Shown here: positions 35,291-45,885 of the stretch, one piece after another
How positions within the stretch are numbered: position 1 is the first letter of the stretch
Layout of the letters: every line of letters starts with the position of its first letter
Assembly (NCBI GenBank): GCA_022496205.1
Contig: WTXD01000043.1
Coordinates: 62,001 to 126,000, forward strand
DNA length: 64,000 nt
Source of the DNA: Gloeopeniophorella convolvens
Lineage: Eukaryota > Basidiomycota > Agaricomycetes > Russulales
Direction: 5' to 3'
Notes under the pieces: model-generated
Seen by the model: the letters and a program-made list of their open reading frames with translations, nothing else
Databases searched by the model: none
Told to the model about the DNA's origin: nothing
Made by a program: the position numbers and the translations under genes

Positions 35291-36137
35291 TATCTCTATC
35301 ACGCATGTGATCATCGCCTCCTGATGGATGTCTTCCACGGTCCCCGAAATGGTTCCGTCAACTCCATTGCCTACTCCCTTTGAATGAATGGTTTGTCAGC
35401 TACGGTTTCTGTGCGGCTATCTGTTCCGGAAATTCAACGTCATTCCTGCATGTGTCTTCAAGGCGCACCCACTGCACTCGCCTGTCAACCATATTGATTT
35501 GCGATATCATGCGGAGATCCTTGTGCCCTCTTATACAATTGCGAGCCTCTGCCATTGTCTCCGTACAAATTCCTGGTACGGATCGATGTCCCATCGTGCC
35601 GTTGTACCGCGGCACCATCACCTCCATGGCTCGTGCTGCGATTGACGCTCGTACTACCGAACGAGGCATGACCAAACCATCAACAAAGGCAACCGGACCT
35701 GATGGCACCGCCTTTAATCTTCGGTTCTTCCGCGTTCTACCGGGATTAAATCGCTATTCCAGCTTGCCACCCCTTGGGTTATTCTCTGAGGTAGACTGGG
35801 GGACAAAAACGGACCCACGGCGAGCGTCTTAATGGTTTTGGGTGCGTGACTCATGAATTCGCGAACCAGGGGCTCAAGGTGTGCAGATGGACATCTACTG
35901 CGCGTCTCAACTGAGGCTAAGGGGGTACCGTATCTTCTCTAGAGAAATGCGGGGCTCTCGTGTCCGATATGATCGAATCAGGTATTCGTGTGGCGGATCA
36001 GTCGAGGAATCACTAACTTCGCGCTCAAGAAGTCACCTTTCTCAGCCCTAGCTACCTCACTTCCTGTACAAAACGTTTTGAAGAACGGACAGTCCACTCT
36101 TCTCAACGCACTACTCTCTCTTCCCCTGTGGCTCCCT
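35291..36137. other. Intergenic, no gene seen
   Basis: Frames in this stretch (for example 35380-35832, plus) are open but match neither the missing myotubularin half nor the DUF6533 family. It includes the promoter region of the first DUF6533 gene. Confidence 0.3.
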
Positions 36138-37571
36138 ATGACGAGTATCCCCGAAAGTATCATTAGGTCCCTGGTGCTGGCAGAGTGGGCTAGGTATCTG
36201 GTAGGTAAGTAAGCCGGTGCTTACTGCCATCCTCTGCCGCATAACTTCTTTCGTTCAGCCGCCGGCATGATTATCGCATATTGGGACCACATCCTCACTA
36301 TACCTAACGAGATCGATTACATTTGGAAGCGACCATTCACGGAAACAAAAATTCTCTACCTAGTTTGCAGGTGTATGGCAGCAATCAACTTTCTGGTCAT
36401 ATTCTTGTGTTCGTGGACCCTCCTTCGAAAATAAGCCTCTGACGCCGAACATCTTTCTCGATATCAGGCACAAGCGGTATTATTCGAGAACAACGCGATG
36501 ATGTACGTGTTCGACACTTGTTATGTTTAGTCGGGCTCACCGTCATTCGCATAAGTTGTACAAATCATGTTAGCGCAATTCTCCTTTACCTGATTATTCT
36601 CGTCAAGTTGCAGGATTCTTCTCCCTATTCTCAGCTTCATAGCGCCCTGGGTATGCATGATCGCGGATTGTGAGCTCCAATCTGGTGTACACCAACGTAG
36701 TATCATTACTGATTACTTCGCAGATGTACTGCTTATTCGGCTATATTCTTTATGGGACTACAGACGGCGCGTGCTATATATCCTCCGCATAGCGTTTGTC
36801 CTGTGTTGGGTTCTCACGACCATCGCCGTCGCCTTCACGATGCCTCCTTCAGTCCGTGAGTGCCGTTTTAGGCGTGCGATCCCTCATTCGATCTGAGTCC
36901 CTGCAGACACCATGAAATTCGACAATACAATCCTTCATATGTGCACAATCTCGTCAATTCCACGATATCGAAGCATAGAATGGGCGCCGGAGGTCAGCTG
37001 TTCTCTATTCAGGTCTCCGTCTATCTGAAAAGATGCGATCCTCAGATAGCGCTTGAGTTGTTCGTCGTGCTAATGACAGTATTAAACGCTGCGGACCGCC
37101 CGAGGAATATCCATGTCAAAATCATATCTGATCTCATCCGAGACGGTATATGGGCGAATTTAGTACGTGAATATCATAGGGAGTCTTTACCTCCCTCATC
37201 TTTACATTGTACGCAGATACTTCTCGGTGAGTGTTGATTCGCCGCCGGGCCACCTCTGCCTAGACCACTCCGTTAGTGTTGCGTCTGTGTGTCCTCGCGC
37301 TCAGCGTCCCAAGTAACGTGCGTCTGTCTCATTCCAGACTGTCAAATAGCTGAAAATTTCCTCCATAGCCATCTTTCTTCCTCATGGGGGTGGCGTACGT
37401 TGTTCTTACTCCCAGCATCTGGGCTCGGTCCCAGAGGCCTGATTCTTCATCCGCAGAGTCGACGTTGTGTCCTCAGTGACCGTAGTCACAAGACTTATTC
37501 TGCGCATCGAGAAAATGCTGTCAGATAGCAACTCGCGGTTAGGTATAGCCCTTGTACAGATTTCTACCTGA
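36138..37571 (+). CDS. DUF6533-type membrane protein, array copy A
   Basis: First of six same-strand paralogues. DUF6533 proteins are fungal multi-pass (about seven-helix) membrane proteins of unknown function. Exon 1 36138-36204 (MTSIPESIIRSLVLAEWARY), exon 2 36259-36408 with the family signature YWDHILTIPNEIDYIWKRPF, then a short exon near 36470. Next come CRILLPILSFIAPWVCMIAD, exon 36724-36855 (LLIRLYSLWDYRRRVLYILR), HICTIS-like and LELFVVLMTVLNAADRPRNI exons. The last exon ends VVTRLILRIEKMLSDSN at 37571. About eleven exons. The junction between exon 3 and the CRILLP exon does not solve in frame in any copy, so one tiny exon or an unusual splice is missing from my model. No stop interrupts the conserved exons. 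This copy is clearly diverged from B, C and D and nearest to E in exon 5-7 sequence. Confidence 0.72.
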
Positions 37572-38851
37572 TTACGAGTAGAGGCTACACGGCGTGTAGC
37601 TGAGACGCGCGTTGCATTGTAGGAGTTGGGTAGTCTATATTGACCGGCATCTATGACGTGCCCAAAGGCGGCCTCGCGCAGGTCCATAGATACGCGGATT
37701 CGAGAGCGAAATACCCAAGAACAGTAGCGTAGGATACACACAGCGGGACAGACACCTTTGAAGTAACGCGAATGAGTTGTTGTAGTCCGTGGAAGACCTG
37801 CTACACACCAGTGGCACGTAAGTGGCACGCTGTCCGGGCCAAGTGCACACGGCCCGCGGGATTCGGCATCGTCCGAGCTCGCATGAGCCGCACGAGGCGG
37901 AGCTTGGGCGGAGCTTTCGACGCGCACGCGCACCTACGCGCACTTGCGAGTGACGCTCTCGCAGTGGGCTTGGGAGCCCTCCCACTTCCCCTGCAGGGCC
38001 ATTTATCCAATGATACCCTCCATTCGACGTGCATCTATGCCAGCGAGAATATCTCTTATCTTCTACTCCTTTGCCATCTGGCGGTCTCTGAGTGTCCCAA
38101 CCAATTGCTGAAAAGACGATTGAAGACCACGGTGACAGACACAACTACAGGGGTCGCCCTTAGGCCGTCAACCTTTCCCTGACACTGCCTAGGGGAGCCA
38201 TTCTACATCTGACTCACTTCTTCCGCGCTCCTGCGGGGGTTCTTCGGTCTCGTAGACAGCTAGTATGTGTCTCATCACGGGATCGCGCCATCTCACGTTT
38301 GATCCAATCGAACATCAAAGCAGTCGACTTGATTGGGTGTTCTGCACTCTTGGTGATTTCCCCGCTAGCTTATGTTGGGATACAGCGCGTTGCATAGTGT
38401 GTTACTCCCACGAGGGTCGGCTTCGCAGTGGGTATCCGCCGGTTGGCTTCGATGGGTCCAGCGATTGCTAAGGGTGGCAGGTGCGTCGTCGATTGCATTG
38501 CGAAGCACATGTCCCCTTACTATGTCGTCTGTCTAGTCCATGGGTTTGGACGCGGGCTCCCCATATTACCATCGGTCGCGGCTGCCACCCTAACGCGTTA
38601 TCGACTTGCCTTCGTCGAGGTCGAGTGTACCCTTGATTTATGTTCGCACCAGAGAACTCGCAAACGGTCGGAATCATCGATTATCGGCGCATCATCCATT
38701 CGAGGACTGAATGCTTCTCTGCAATCAACTCTGCGTTCTGGAAACGTCGCATTGCCTCCATTGGCCCACTTCACCCTATGTATCAAGGCGTGTGTTATAT
38801 TAGGTCTGCCAGTGGTCTGCCGTGTTCCACTGATACGTCTCCGCCACAATT
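37572..38851. other. Intergenic, carries the 5' part of duplication unit 1
   Basis: From 37731 on, this sequence recurs upstream of copies C and D (from 41268 and 45886). Its features are a shared opening taggatacaca, a block ending near 38170 and a promoter-proximal block from 38260. Nothing coding is convincing. Confidence 0.45.
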
Positions 38852-41267
38852 ATGACAGACCTCCTGGAGGCAGTTAAATCTCAAGTTCTACCTGAGTGGG
38901 TGAGGTATTTTATGGGTGCGTGCGCTATAATAGGCCAGTACTTCCCCTACGAAGCTGATTGTGTAGCTGTTTTCACGGTCACCTTGTACTGGAACCACAT
39001 CCTCACCATCCATGACGAGGTCACATACATATGGAAGCGCCCATTCACGGAAATCAAGATTCTCTTCATCGTTTGCAGATACATGGCGGCAGCTTCCTTC
39101 ATAGTGCTCTCCTTTGGTTCGTCAGCGCTCTCTTCCTTCTCTCGAGGGACCAGAGGATGAAGTCCTGTAACCTGCTGCTAGTATTAAGTGGATTGTTCGA
39201 GGCGGGGAGCGATACTGTGCGTGGTCTCTCTCATCTGGTCAAGTCAAGCTCACGACGCTTGATATCAGCTGTGAGAGCGATGTTCATCCAGGCACAAGCA
39301 GCTTAATATCTGTCAAGGTGCAGACATTTGGTCGTCCTATACGGTTTCTTGCATCCATGTATATGCATGGTTGCGGACTGTGAGTACTAATAGCTTCTGA
39401 GAATTCAACACGCATCTCTGCTGATGATTTGCGCAGACGTACTGATGGTCCGCTTATATTCTCTGTGGGATTACAGAAAACACGTCATCTACGTTCTCCG
39501 GGGAGCATTTGTCCTCTGTTGGGGTGTCGGGACGATGTGCATGGTCCTCACAATGCTCTCTATTATTCGTAGGTGTCTTCAAGGTTGTTCGGGGATGCCT
39601 CGGCCCTCTAATCAAATCATGTCTCAATAGATGCCGTGAAGTTCGATGACAAGTTGTTTCACATGTGCTTGGTCCCATATGCTCCCCGATACGGTACTGG
39701 TATATGGGCCACACAAGTACGTTTTTTCTCTCAGCTGTCGGGTCCGCTCTGAGCAGAATGTTTGAACTTCAGGTCGTTTTCGAGCTGGTTGTCATTGTCA
39801 TGACGATCTTGAACGCTGGTTCTCGACCAAGCACCATCCGAGTCAAAATAATATCCGATCTCATTCGCGACTGTCTCATATCAAACGTGGTACGTGTATA
39901 CTTGTTGAAGCGACATATCCACCTCATCTCACCATGACCTTCAGGGAGTCTTCTGTGAGTGGTGCAGTCTTCTCGGTCGTCTACGTTTTGCAAATCATCA
40001 AGAAAGTGTTACATATTTGCGCATTTTCCCTCAGTCTCCTTCATGAAGTGAGCATTCTTCCACTGTGTTATGCGTCTGTTTGACCAGTTTCTAGGCCGCA
40101 TTTTTCGAGATAGCGGCAGCGTGCGTGATATGAATACATACCCCCAAAGTATGCTCCTCACGATCTTTCCACAGAGCCGACGCTGCAATCTTGGTGACAA
40201 TGGTCACCCGGCTTATTCTACGTGTAGAGAAGTTGCTGGATCGCAGCAAACAACGACCAGGTGTCGAGATGGTCCACATCCCCCATGCTGGCAATTCGGC
40301 CGCGAAGCAGTCGGATTGCGCGTCGTCAGTCGAATACCGGGTGGAGCCCCTAGGCGCGTAACGTAGTGTGGATCTGTTGTAGTCCTTGCGACATCGAGTC
40401 TAAGCCGTCCTGACTAGTCCGTGAATACGCACTCAATGGGCTGATTAATTCACCCTCAAATCGACCATGACATGATGCATCGTCTATTCCTCTCCTCGTT
40501 GTCGTCAAAAATAACCGCGGCCCGGCCCGGGGAGAGGTCAACTCCAGGCACAGCGGCGGCGCTGTTTACCGTTCTCTCCAACATGCATCTCGCGCGGTCA
40601 CAATCGCCTACCTTGTGCAGCATCGCCCCGGTCCAGTCTGGCCATGCTTTTCAGTGGTGGTGTTGGCATGCTGCTACGTTCCGAGGCCGTGAGCCAAACC
40701 CCGTCAGTACGCGGCGCGATCTCCGAGACGTGATTATCCGACCTCACAGTGGAGAGTATCGCGGTTAATCCAATTCCGTGTATGTATTCCTCGCAGGAAT
40801 GATGCGCCCCCGGAAGAGTATGTCACAGTTTGAGAGACTTGTCGAGGTTCACCCTCAGTAACAGAAAGCCGAAAATAGAACGAACTCGAAGTTGGCAAGC
40901 TAGCGAGGCTCAGACCTGCCGGTCTAATTTCGGTATCAGCAGCAACTCAAGACTACTGCCGAGACGCTAGCCATCACTATCTCCAGGGTGTCATTGCCTT
41001 TCGTCCTTTGGAATTGACCTTGGTAGCTGCACGGTCTAGAGTGTTGAATATACGGTCGATTCGCAGTAAACGCGCAGCGTCTGCACGTCGTAAGTACATC
41101 ACTTCTATACTACTTAGAGTCCATAATAAAACTGTATTGATTGGCTGCCGTGCACGCTTGAAATCACACGCGCGCACGACACCGATTTTCCGAGCGAGTG
41201 CGGGGGAGCCAGCGAGCACACGCGCTGCGCGCGCGACCCGATCACAACATAGAGTACCATCATAGGA
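37731..41267 (+). repeat. Segmental tandem duplication unit 1 (contains copy B)
   Basis: A 3.5 kb unit that recurs as 41268-45885 and 45886 to about 49170. Each unit has the same order: a taggatacaca opening, an upstream block, one DUF6533 gene and a trailing block (here 40455-40870). Similarity spans exons, introns and flanks, so duplication was at DNA level and recent relative to copies A, E and F. Confidence 0.75.
38852..40361 (+). CDS. DUF6533-type membrane protein, array copy B
   Basis: Exon 1 38852-38915 (MTDLLEAVKSQVLPEWVRYF), exon 2 38967-39116 (VTLYWNHILTIHDEVTYIWK then KRPFTEIKILFIVCRY), exon 3 near 39182-39216 (LSGLFEAGSD). Then CRHLVVLYGFLHPCICMVAD, exon 39437-39568 (LMVRLYSLWDYRKHVIYVLR), DDKLFHMCLVPYAPRYGTGI, FELVVIVMTILNAGSRPSTI, IIKKVLHICAFSLSLLHE and a last exon with VTRLILRVEKLLDRS ending at 40361. 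Hydrophobic segments alternate with short polar loops, as in a seven-helix protein. Exon 2 uses a gttcgt donor, conserved in A, E and F, while C and D have gtttgt. The C-terminal tail after the last helix is polar and probably cytosolic. The protein appears intact. Function is unknown. Confidence 0.75.
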
Positions 41268-41456
41268 GCGTAGGATACACACAGCGGAGCAGGAACCGTT
41301 TCGGTAACACAAATTCTAGTTGTTGTAGTCCGCGGAAAACCTGCTATACTTATGCCAGGGGGACTCGGAGCTGGCGGGGCCTTACATAAGTTCGCTGTCC
41401 GGGCCAGCCAAGTGCATACGGCCCGCAGGATTCGGCATCGTCCGAGCTCGTTCGAT

Positions 41457-42417
41457 CAGGACCCCTGAATATGCCGCGAAAGGATCGAGGCTAAAATCCC
41501 CGAAAAAGGGTGCGTTTGTGGCCATAGGTATGATGCATTTCCCCCGAAATGGGGTGCTGATGGCGACGGGCCGGACGGGCCGGAGGCATATGATTGAGGC
41601 TAAAACCCCCGAATTTCAGCTACCCAGGTCGAGGATCGATGCTAAACCCCCGAAAGCGATGGTCTGTCAGAACCAGGTGGGAGGAAACAGTAGTGAGGCC
41701 AGTGGTGGCTGGTACCCTGGCAGAAGTTATTAGTTGAATGCCATAGTAGCATTCACTTTGGATCAGATCAGAGCAAATCTACATCCCGCCTAGTCCAGAC
41801 ATCCCAGCTACCTTACTTTTCCCCCCGTCCTGCAGTGTCAGGCATGCTTGATATATACTACTGGTGGACATCACTTACATTGGTGTCGGTGATGCAATGG
41901 TAGTTGGTGCCATTTATAATTTTGACCTGCGTACCGGAGTTCGGTGTTCAACTCCCCGGGTATGCTCTTTTTTTGTGAAGCATCTCTTGGCCCCTTAACC
42001 TCAGATTCTACCACAGACACTCGCAGAAAGCTATACTAGGGTCTTCTAATGCTTTCTGTAACCCACTATGCCCCAAAATACTTACACTTGTGTGGTGTTG
42101 CATATAGTTCCCACGGTCTGAAGGAGGCGGGGGTGACTGCAATATGAGTTTCCTCCCTTACTTTAGATTCAAACGGGTCCAGAAACTAGTGGATCAGACG
42201 AAGGCGAGACATATAATCGCGTATGCGGTGCAAAACAGCGAGTCGCGTGCCGTTTAGGGCGACTTTTGGATGTTCGATGCGAAAACCCCCGAAAATCGAT
42301 GACCCGCGCGGAGGACCGAGGCAAAACCCCCGAAACCCGCCGGCCCGGCCCGGCCCGGAAACCCCCGAAAACACCCATCTCGGGATCGATCCTCTATTGG
42401 GATATTCAGGGGTCCTG
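41457..42417. mobile_element. Non-autonomous DNA transposon, 961 bp, with TIRs and 6 bp target duplication
   Basis: The ends are perfect 16 bp inverted repeats: caggacccctgaatat at 41457-41472, and its reverse complement at 42402-42417. They are flanked by a direct ttcgat at 41451-41456 and 42418-42423. The two sister units preserve an unoccupied site, for example tccgattcgccgcg at about 46050 in unit 3, so insertion after duplication is demonstrated within the window. Both subterminal regions carry several copies of a motif like gaggctaaaacccccgaa (41487, 41605, 41640 on the left; 42283, 42324, 42360 on the right), as expected for transposase-binding repeats. No transposase frame is present. 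Superfamily is unassigned: the CAGG start recalls hAT elements, but those make 8 bp duplications. Confidence 0.88.
41886..41975 (+). other. Pol III-like (tRNA-like) segment inside the transposon
   Basis: An A-box-like gatgcaatggtagttgg is followed about 45 nt later by a B-box-like gtgttcaactcc, with a T7 run at 41969-41975. The arms do not fold into a full tRNA, so it may be a SINE-like or tRNA-derived fragment, or chance. Confidence 0.25.
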
Positions 42418-42835
42418 TTCGATCCGCCGCGCAAGGCAGAACTTTTCTGGCCTGACTTTCTGACGCGCACGCGCACCGCGAGTGGCGCTCTTGCAGAGTA
42501 GGCTTGAGAGCCCTCTCACCTCCCCTCCAAGCGAAATTACCCAGTGATACCCTCCATTCGACGTGCATCTGTGCCAACGAGAATGTCCCTTATCCTCCGT
42601 TCCTTTGCCACGCGTGGCAGTCTCTGAGCCTCCCTACTCATCGCCGGGCAGTTGAAGACCTGATGGTGATCGCCTCTAGGCCGCCAACCCCTCCCCGACA
42701 CCGTCCGGGATGGCCGTTCTATATCTGACTCACCTTTTTTGTCTTTCTGCGAGAGTTCTTCGGTCACACAGGCAGTTAGTATGTGTCTCATCACTGGACT
42801 GCGCCATCTCGCATCTTTGATCTAGTCAGAACATT

Positions 42836-43140
42836 AGAACAGCTAGTGTCTGTTCCAGCCGTTGCAGAGCCGATCGTTTCCTCACGTCGCTCACAGAGCG
42901 GAATCGCTATGACTTTTTTCAGGAGCGAGTACAGATTCAAAAGTGGATCAATTAATCACCGCGTCCGTGTTAGCTCAGAGACTCACCAACTGAACTTTCT
43001 CCCAGGGCATGAAGCTGATGTGCGGTGACATGGGTGAGCGTCGGCCATGCGCTACATCTGCTGGTAAGAACTAAATACCCCCGCGGGGGGGTTAAAGCCA
43101 TGGCGATTCCGCTCTGTGAACGTCTGGGGACGAGGCTACA
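42836..43140. mobile_element. Foldback/MITE-like insertion of about 0.3 kb upstream of copy C
   Basis: Comparison with units 1 and 3 shows extra DNA here only. It contains a perfect 16 bp inverted repeat (cacagagcggaatcgc at 42892-42907; reverse complement at 43103-43118), with similarity extending a further 10 bp or so on each side. The edges carry agaacag and agaatag, a possible imperfect target duplication. There is no coding capacity. Confidence 0.55.
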
Positions 43141-43687
43141 GAATAGCCAACTTGATCAGGTATCCTGTACTGTGGTCTTTCTACTGCCCAGCTATTGTCG
43201 GGGTACGGCGCGGCGCTTAATGTGTTGCTCCTATGAGGGTCAGCATTCGCAGTGGATATGCGCCGGTTGGCTTCGATGGGTTCAGCAATTGCTAAGGGTG
43301 ACAGGTGCGTCGCTGATTGCACTGCGAAACAGCCATTTCCTTACTATGTTGTCTGTCCAGTCCATGGATTCGGGTTCAGGCTCCCTATGCTACCATCGGT
43401 CACGGCTGCCATCCAGGACCCAGGACCCTTCCGCATTACTAACTTGTCTCCGTCGGAGCCGAGTGCACTCCTAATCTATGTTCGCAGAACAGAACTCGCA
43501 AACGGTTGGAATTATCGATCACCGGTGTATCACCTATCAGGGGATTGAGTGCTTCCCCCGTAGTCGGCCTCGCGTTCAGAAAATGTTGCATCTCCCACAT
43601 CTGCCCGCTTCACCCACTTATAAACGTGTGTTGTACTAGGTTTATCAGCGTCCCGCTCCGCCCCAACGATACCTCTTTGCCACAATC

Positions 43688-45213
43688 ATGACAGACCTCC
43701 TGGAGGCAGTCAAACTTGAAGCTCTACCTGAGTGGGTGAGGTATCTTTCGGGTGCGTGCGCTATAATAAACCAGCACTTCCCCTTACGAAGCTGATTGTG
43801 TAGCTGTTTTCACGGTCACCTTGCACTGGAATCACATCTTCACTATCCATGACGAGGTCACCTACATATGGAAGCGCCCATTTACCGAAATCAAACTCCT
43901 CTTCATCGTTTGCAGATACTCGGCGGCGGCTTCATTCATAATGATCTTCTTTGGTTTGTCATCATTCTCTCCCTTTTTCTTGAGGGACCGGAGGATGAAT
44001 TCCCGTGATTTGCTGCCAGGAGTAAGTGGATTGTTCGAGGCGGGGAGCGATACTGTGCGTGGTCTCTCTCATTTGGTCAAGTCAAACTCACGACGCTTGA
44101 TATCAGCTGTGAGAACGATGTTTATCTAGACGCAAGCAGTTTAAATATTTGTCAAGGTGTAGGAATTTGGTCGCCGTATACAGCTTCTTGCAACTATGTA
44201 TATGCATGATCGCGGACTGTGAGTCTTAACAGCTTCTGAGAATCCAACGTGCATTGTTGATGATGATGCACAGACGTGCTGATGATCCGCTTATATTCTC
44301 TGTGGGATTACAGAAAACACGTCATCTACGTTCTTCGGGGAGCGTTCGTCCTGTGTTGGGGCGTCGGGATGATGTGTATGGTCCTCACAATACGCCCTAT
44401 CATTCGTAAGCTCTGCAAGGATGTTCGAGGATGCCTCGACCCTCCATTCAAACCGCGTCCCAATAGATGCCGTGAAATTCGATAACGAGCTATTTCACAT
44501 GTGCTTGATTCCGTCTGTTCCTCGATACGCCGTCGGCGTATGGGCCGCACAGGTACGCCTTTTCCTCTCAGCTGTCTAGGTCCGCTATGAAAACATGATT
44601 GAACCTCAGATTGTTTTCGAGCTGGTTGTAATTGTCATGACAATCCTGAACGCTGCCTCTCGGCCAAGCACCATCCGGGTCAGAGTAATATCCGATCTCA
44701 TCCGCGACTGTTTTATATCAAGCGTGGTACGTGTATACTTGTTGAAGCGACATATCCACCTCATCTCACCATGATCGTCAGGGAGTCTTCTGTGAGTGGT
44801 GCAGTCTTCTCGGTCGTCTACGTTTTGCAAATCATCAAGAAAGTGTTACATATTGGCGCATTTTCCCTCAGTTTCCTTCATGAAGTGAGCCTTCCTCCAC
44901 TGTATCACACATCTGTTTGACCCGCTCCTAGGCCGCGTTTTTTGAGATAGCATCAACGTGCGCAATCTGTTTGCGTACCCCAGAAATATCCTCATCATCT
45001 TTCCACAGAGTCGACGCTGCAATCTTGGTGACAATAGTCACCCGGCTTATTTTACGCGTAGAGAGGTTGCTGGATCGCAGCAAACCACAATCGGGCGTCA
45101 AAATGGTCCGCGTCTCCCATGCGAGCGATTCGACCGCAGAGCAGCCGGATTGCGCGTCGTCAGTCGAGTACCGGGTGGTGCCTCCAGGCGCGTCACGTAG
45201 CGTAGATCTGTAG
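43688..45213 (+). CDS. DUF6533-type membrane protein, array copy C
   Basis: Closest to B and D. It starts MTDLLEAVKLEALPEWVRYL. Exon 2 gives VTLHWNHIFTIHDEVTYIWK with a Tyr-to-His change in the otherwise constant YW[ND]H motif. Later exons read CRNLVAVYSF, LMIRLYSLWDYRKHVIYVLR, ILNAASRPSTIRVRVISDLI and IVTRLILRVERLLDRSKPQS, ending at 45213. The last exon runs six residues further than in B because B stops at GA. No disabling change was seen in the exons I could place. Its upstream region is interrupted by a roughly 0.3 kb foldback insertion, which may alter expression. Confidence 0.72.
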
Positions 45214-45885
45214 TAGTCCTTGCGACTTAAATTTATAGCCGTCCTGACCAGTTCGTGAATAGCACTCAATGGGCTAATTGATCCATCCTGAAATCGACCA
45301 TGACACGATGCATCGTCTAGTCCTCGTTGTCGTCACGAATAGCCGCGGCTCGGGAGAGGTCAACTCCAGGCACGGCTGTTTGCCGTTCTCTCCAACATGT
45401 ATCTCGCGCGGCCACAATCGCCCACCTTGTGCAGCACCGCTCCAATCCAGTTTGGCTGTGCTTTTCGGTGGCGATGTTGGCATACTACTACGTTCCGAGG
45501 GCGTTGAGCGAAACCCCGTAAGTACGCGGCACAATCTCCGAGACGTGATTATCCGACCTCATTCTGGAGGGTATCGCGGTCGACTCGATTCTGTGTATGT
45601 ATTCGTCGCAGGGATGATGCGCCCCCGGAAGACCGTGTCGCGGTTCGAGAGACTTGTCGAGGTTCAACGTTCAACGTTCACCCTCAGTAACAGAAAGCCG
45701 AAAACAGAACGGACTCGAAGTTGGCAAGCTAGTGGGGCCCAGATCTGCCGGGCTAGCTTCGGCATCAGCAGCAATTCAAGACTGCTGCTGGAGGGCTAGC
45801 TATCACTATCCCCAGGGTGTCATTGCCCTTCGTCTTTTGCAGGAATTGACCTTGGTAGCGGTACCAATTAGGGTACCCTCATAGT

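Larger units (their letters stand above)
41268..45885 (+). repeat. Segmental tandem duplication unit 2 (contains copy C)
   Basis: Same order as unit 1 but 1.1 kb longer. Most of the excess is the 961 bp transposon at 41457-42417 and the roughly 0.3 kb foldback insertion near 42836-43140; both are absent from units 1 and 3. The trailing block is about 45270-45800. Confidence 0.75.

Noticed and set aside
41886..41975. A functional tRNA gene
   Set aside because: Boxes are present, but acceptor and anticodon stems do not pair; kept only as a low-confidence tRNA-like segment.
41485..42380. Repeated cccccgaa motifs considered as a CRISPR-like array
   Set aside because: Irregular spacing, two clusters at the ends of a transposon, eukaryotic context; they are subterminal transposon repeats.
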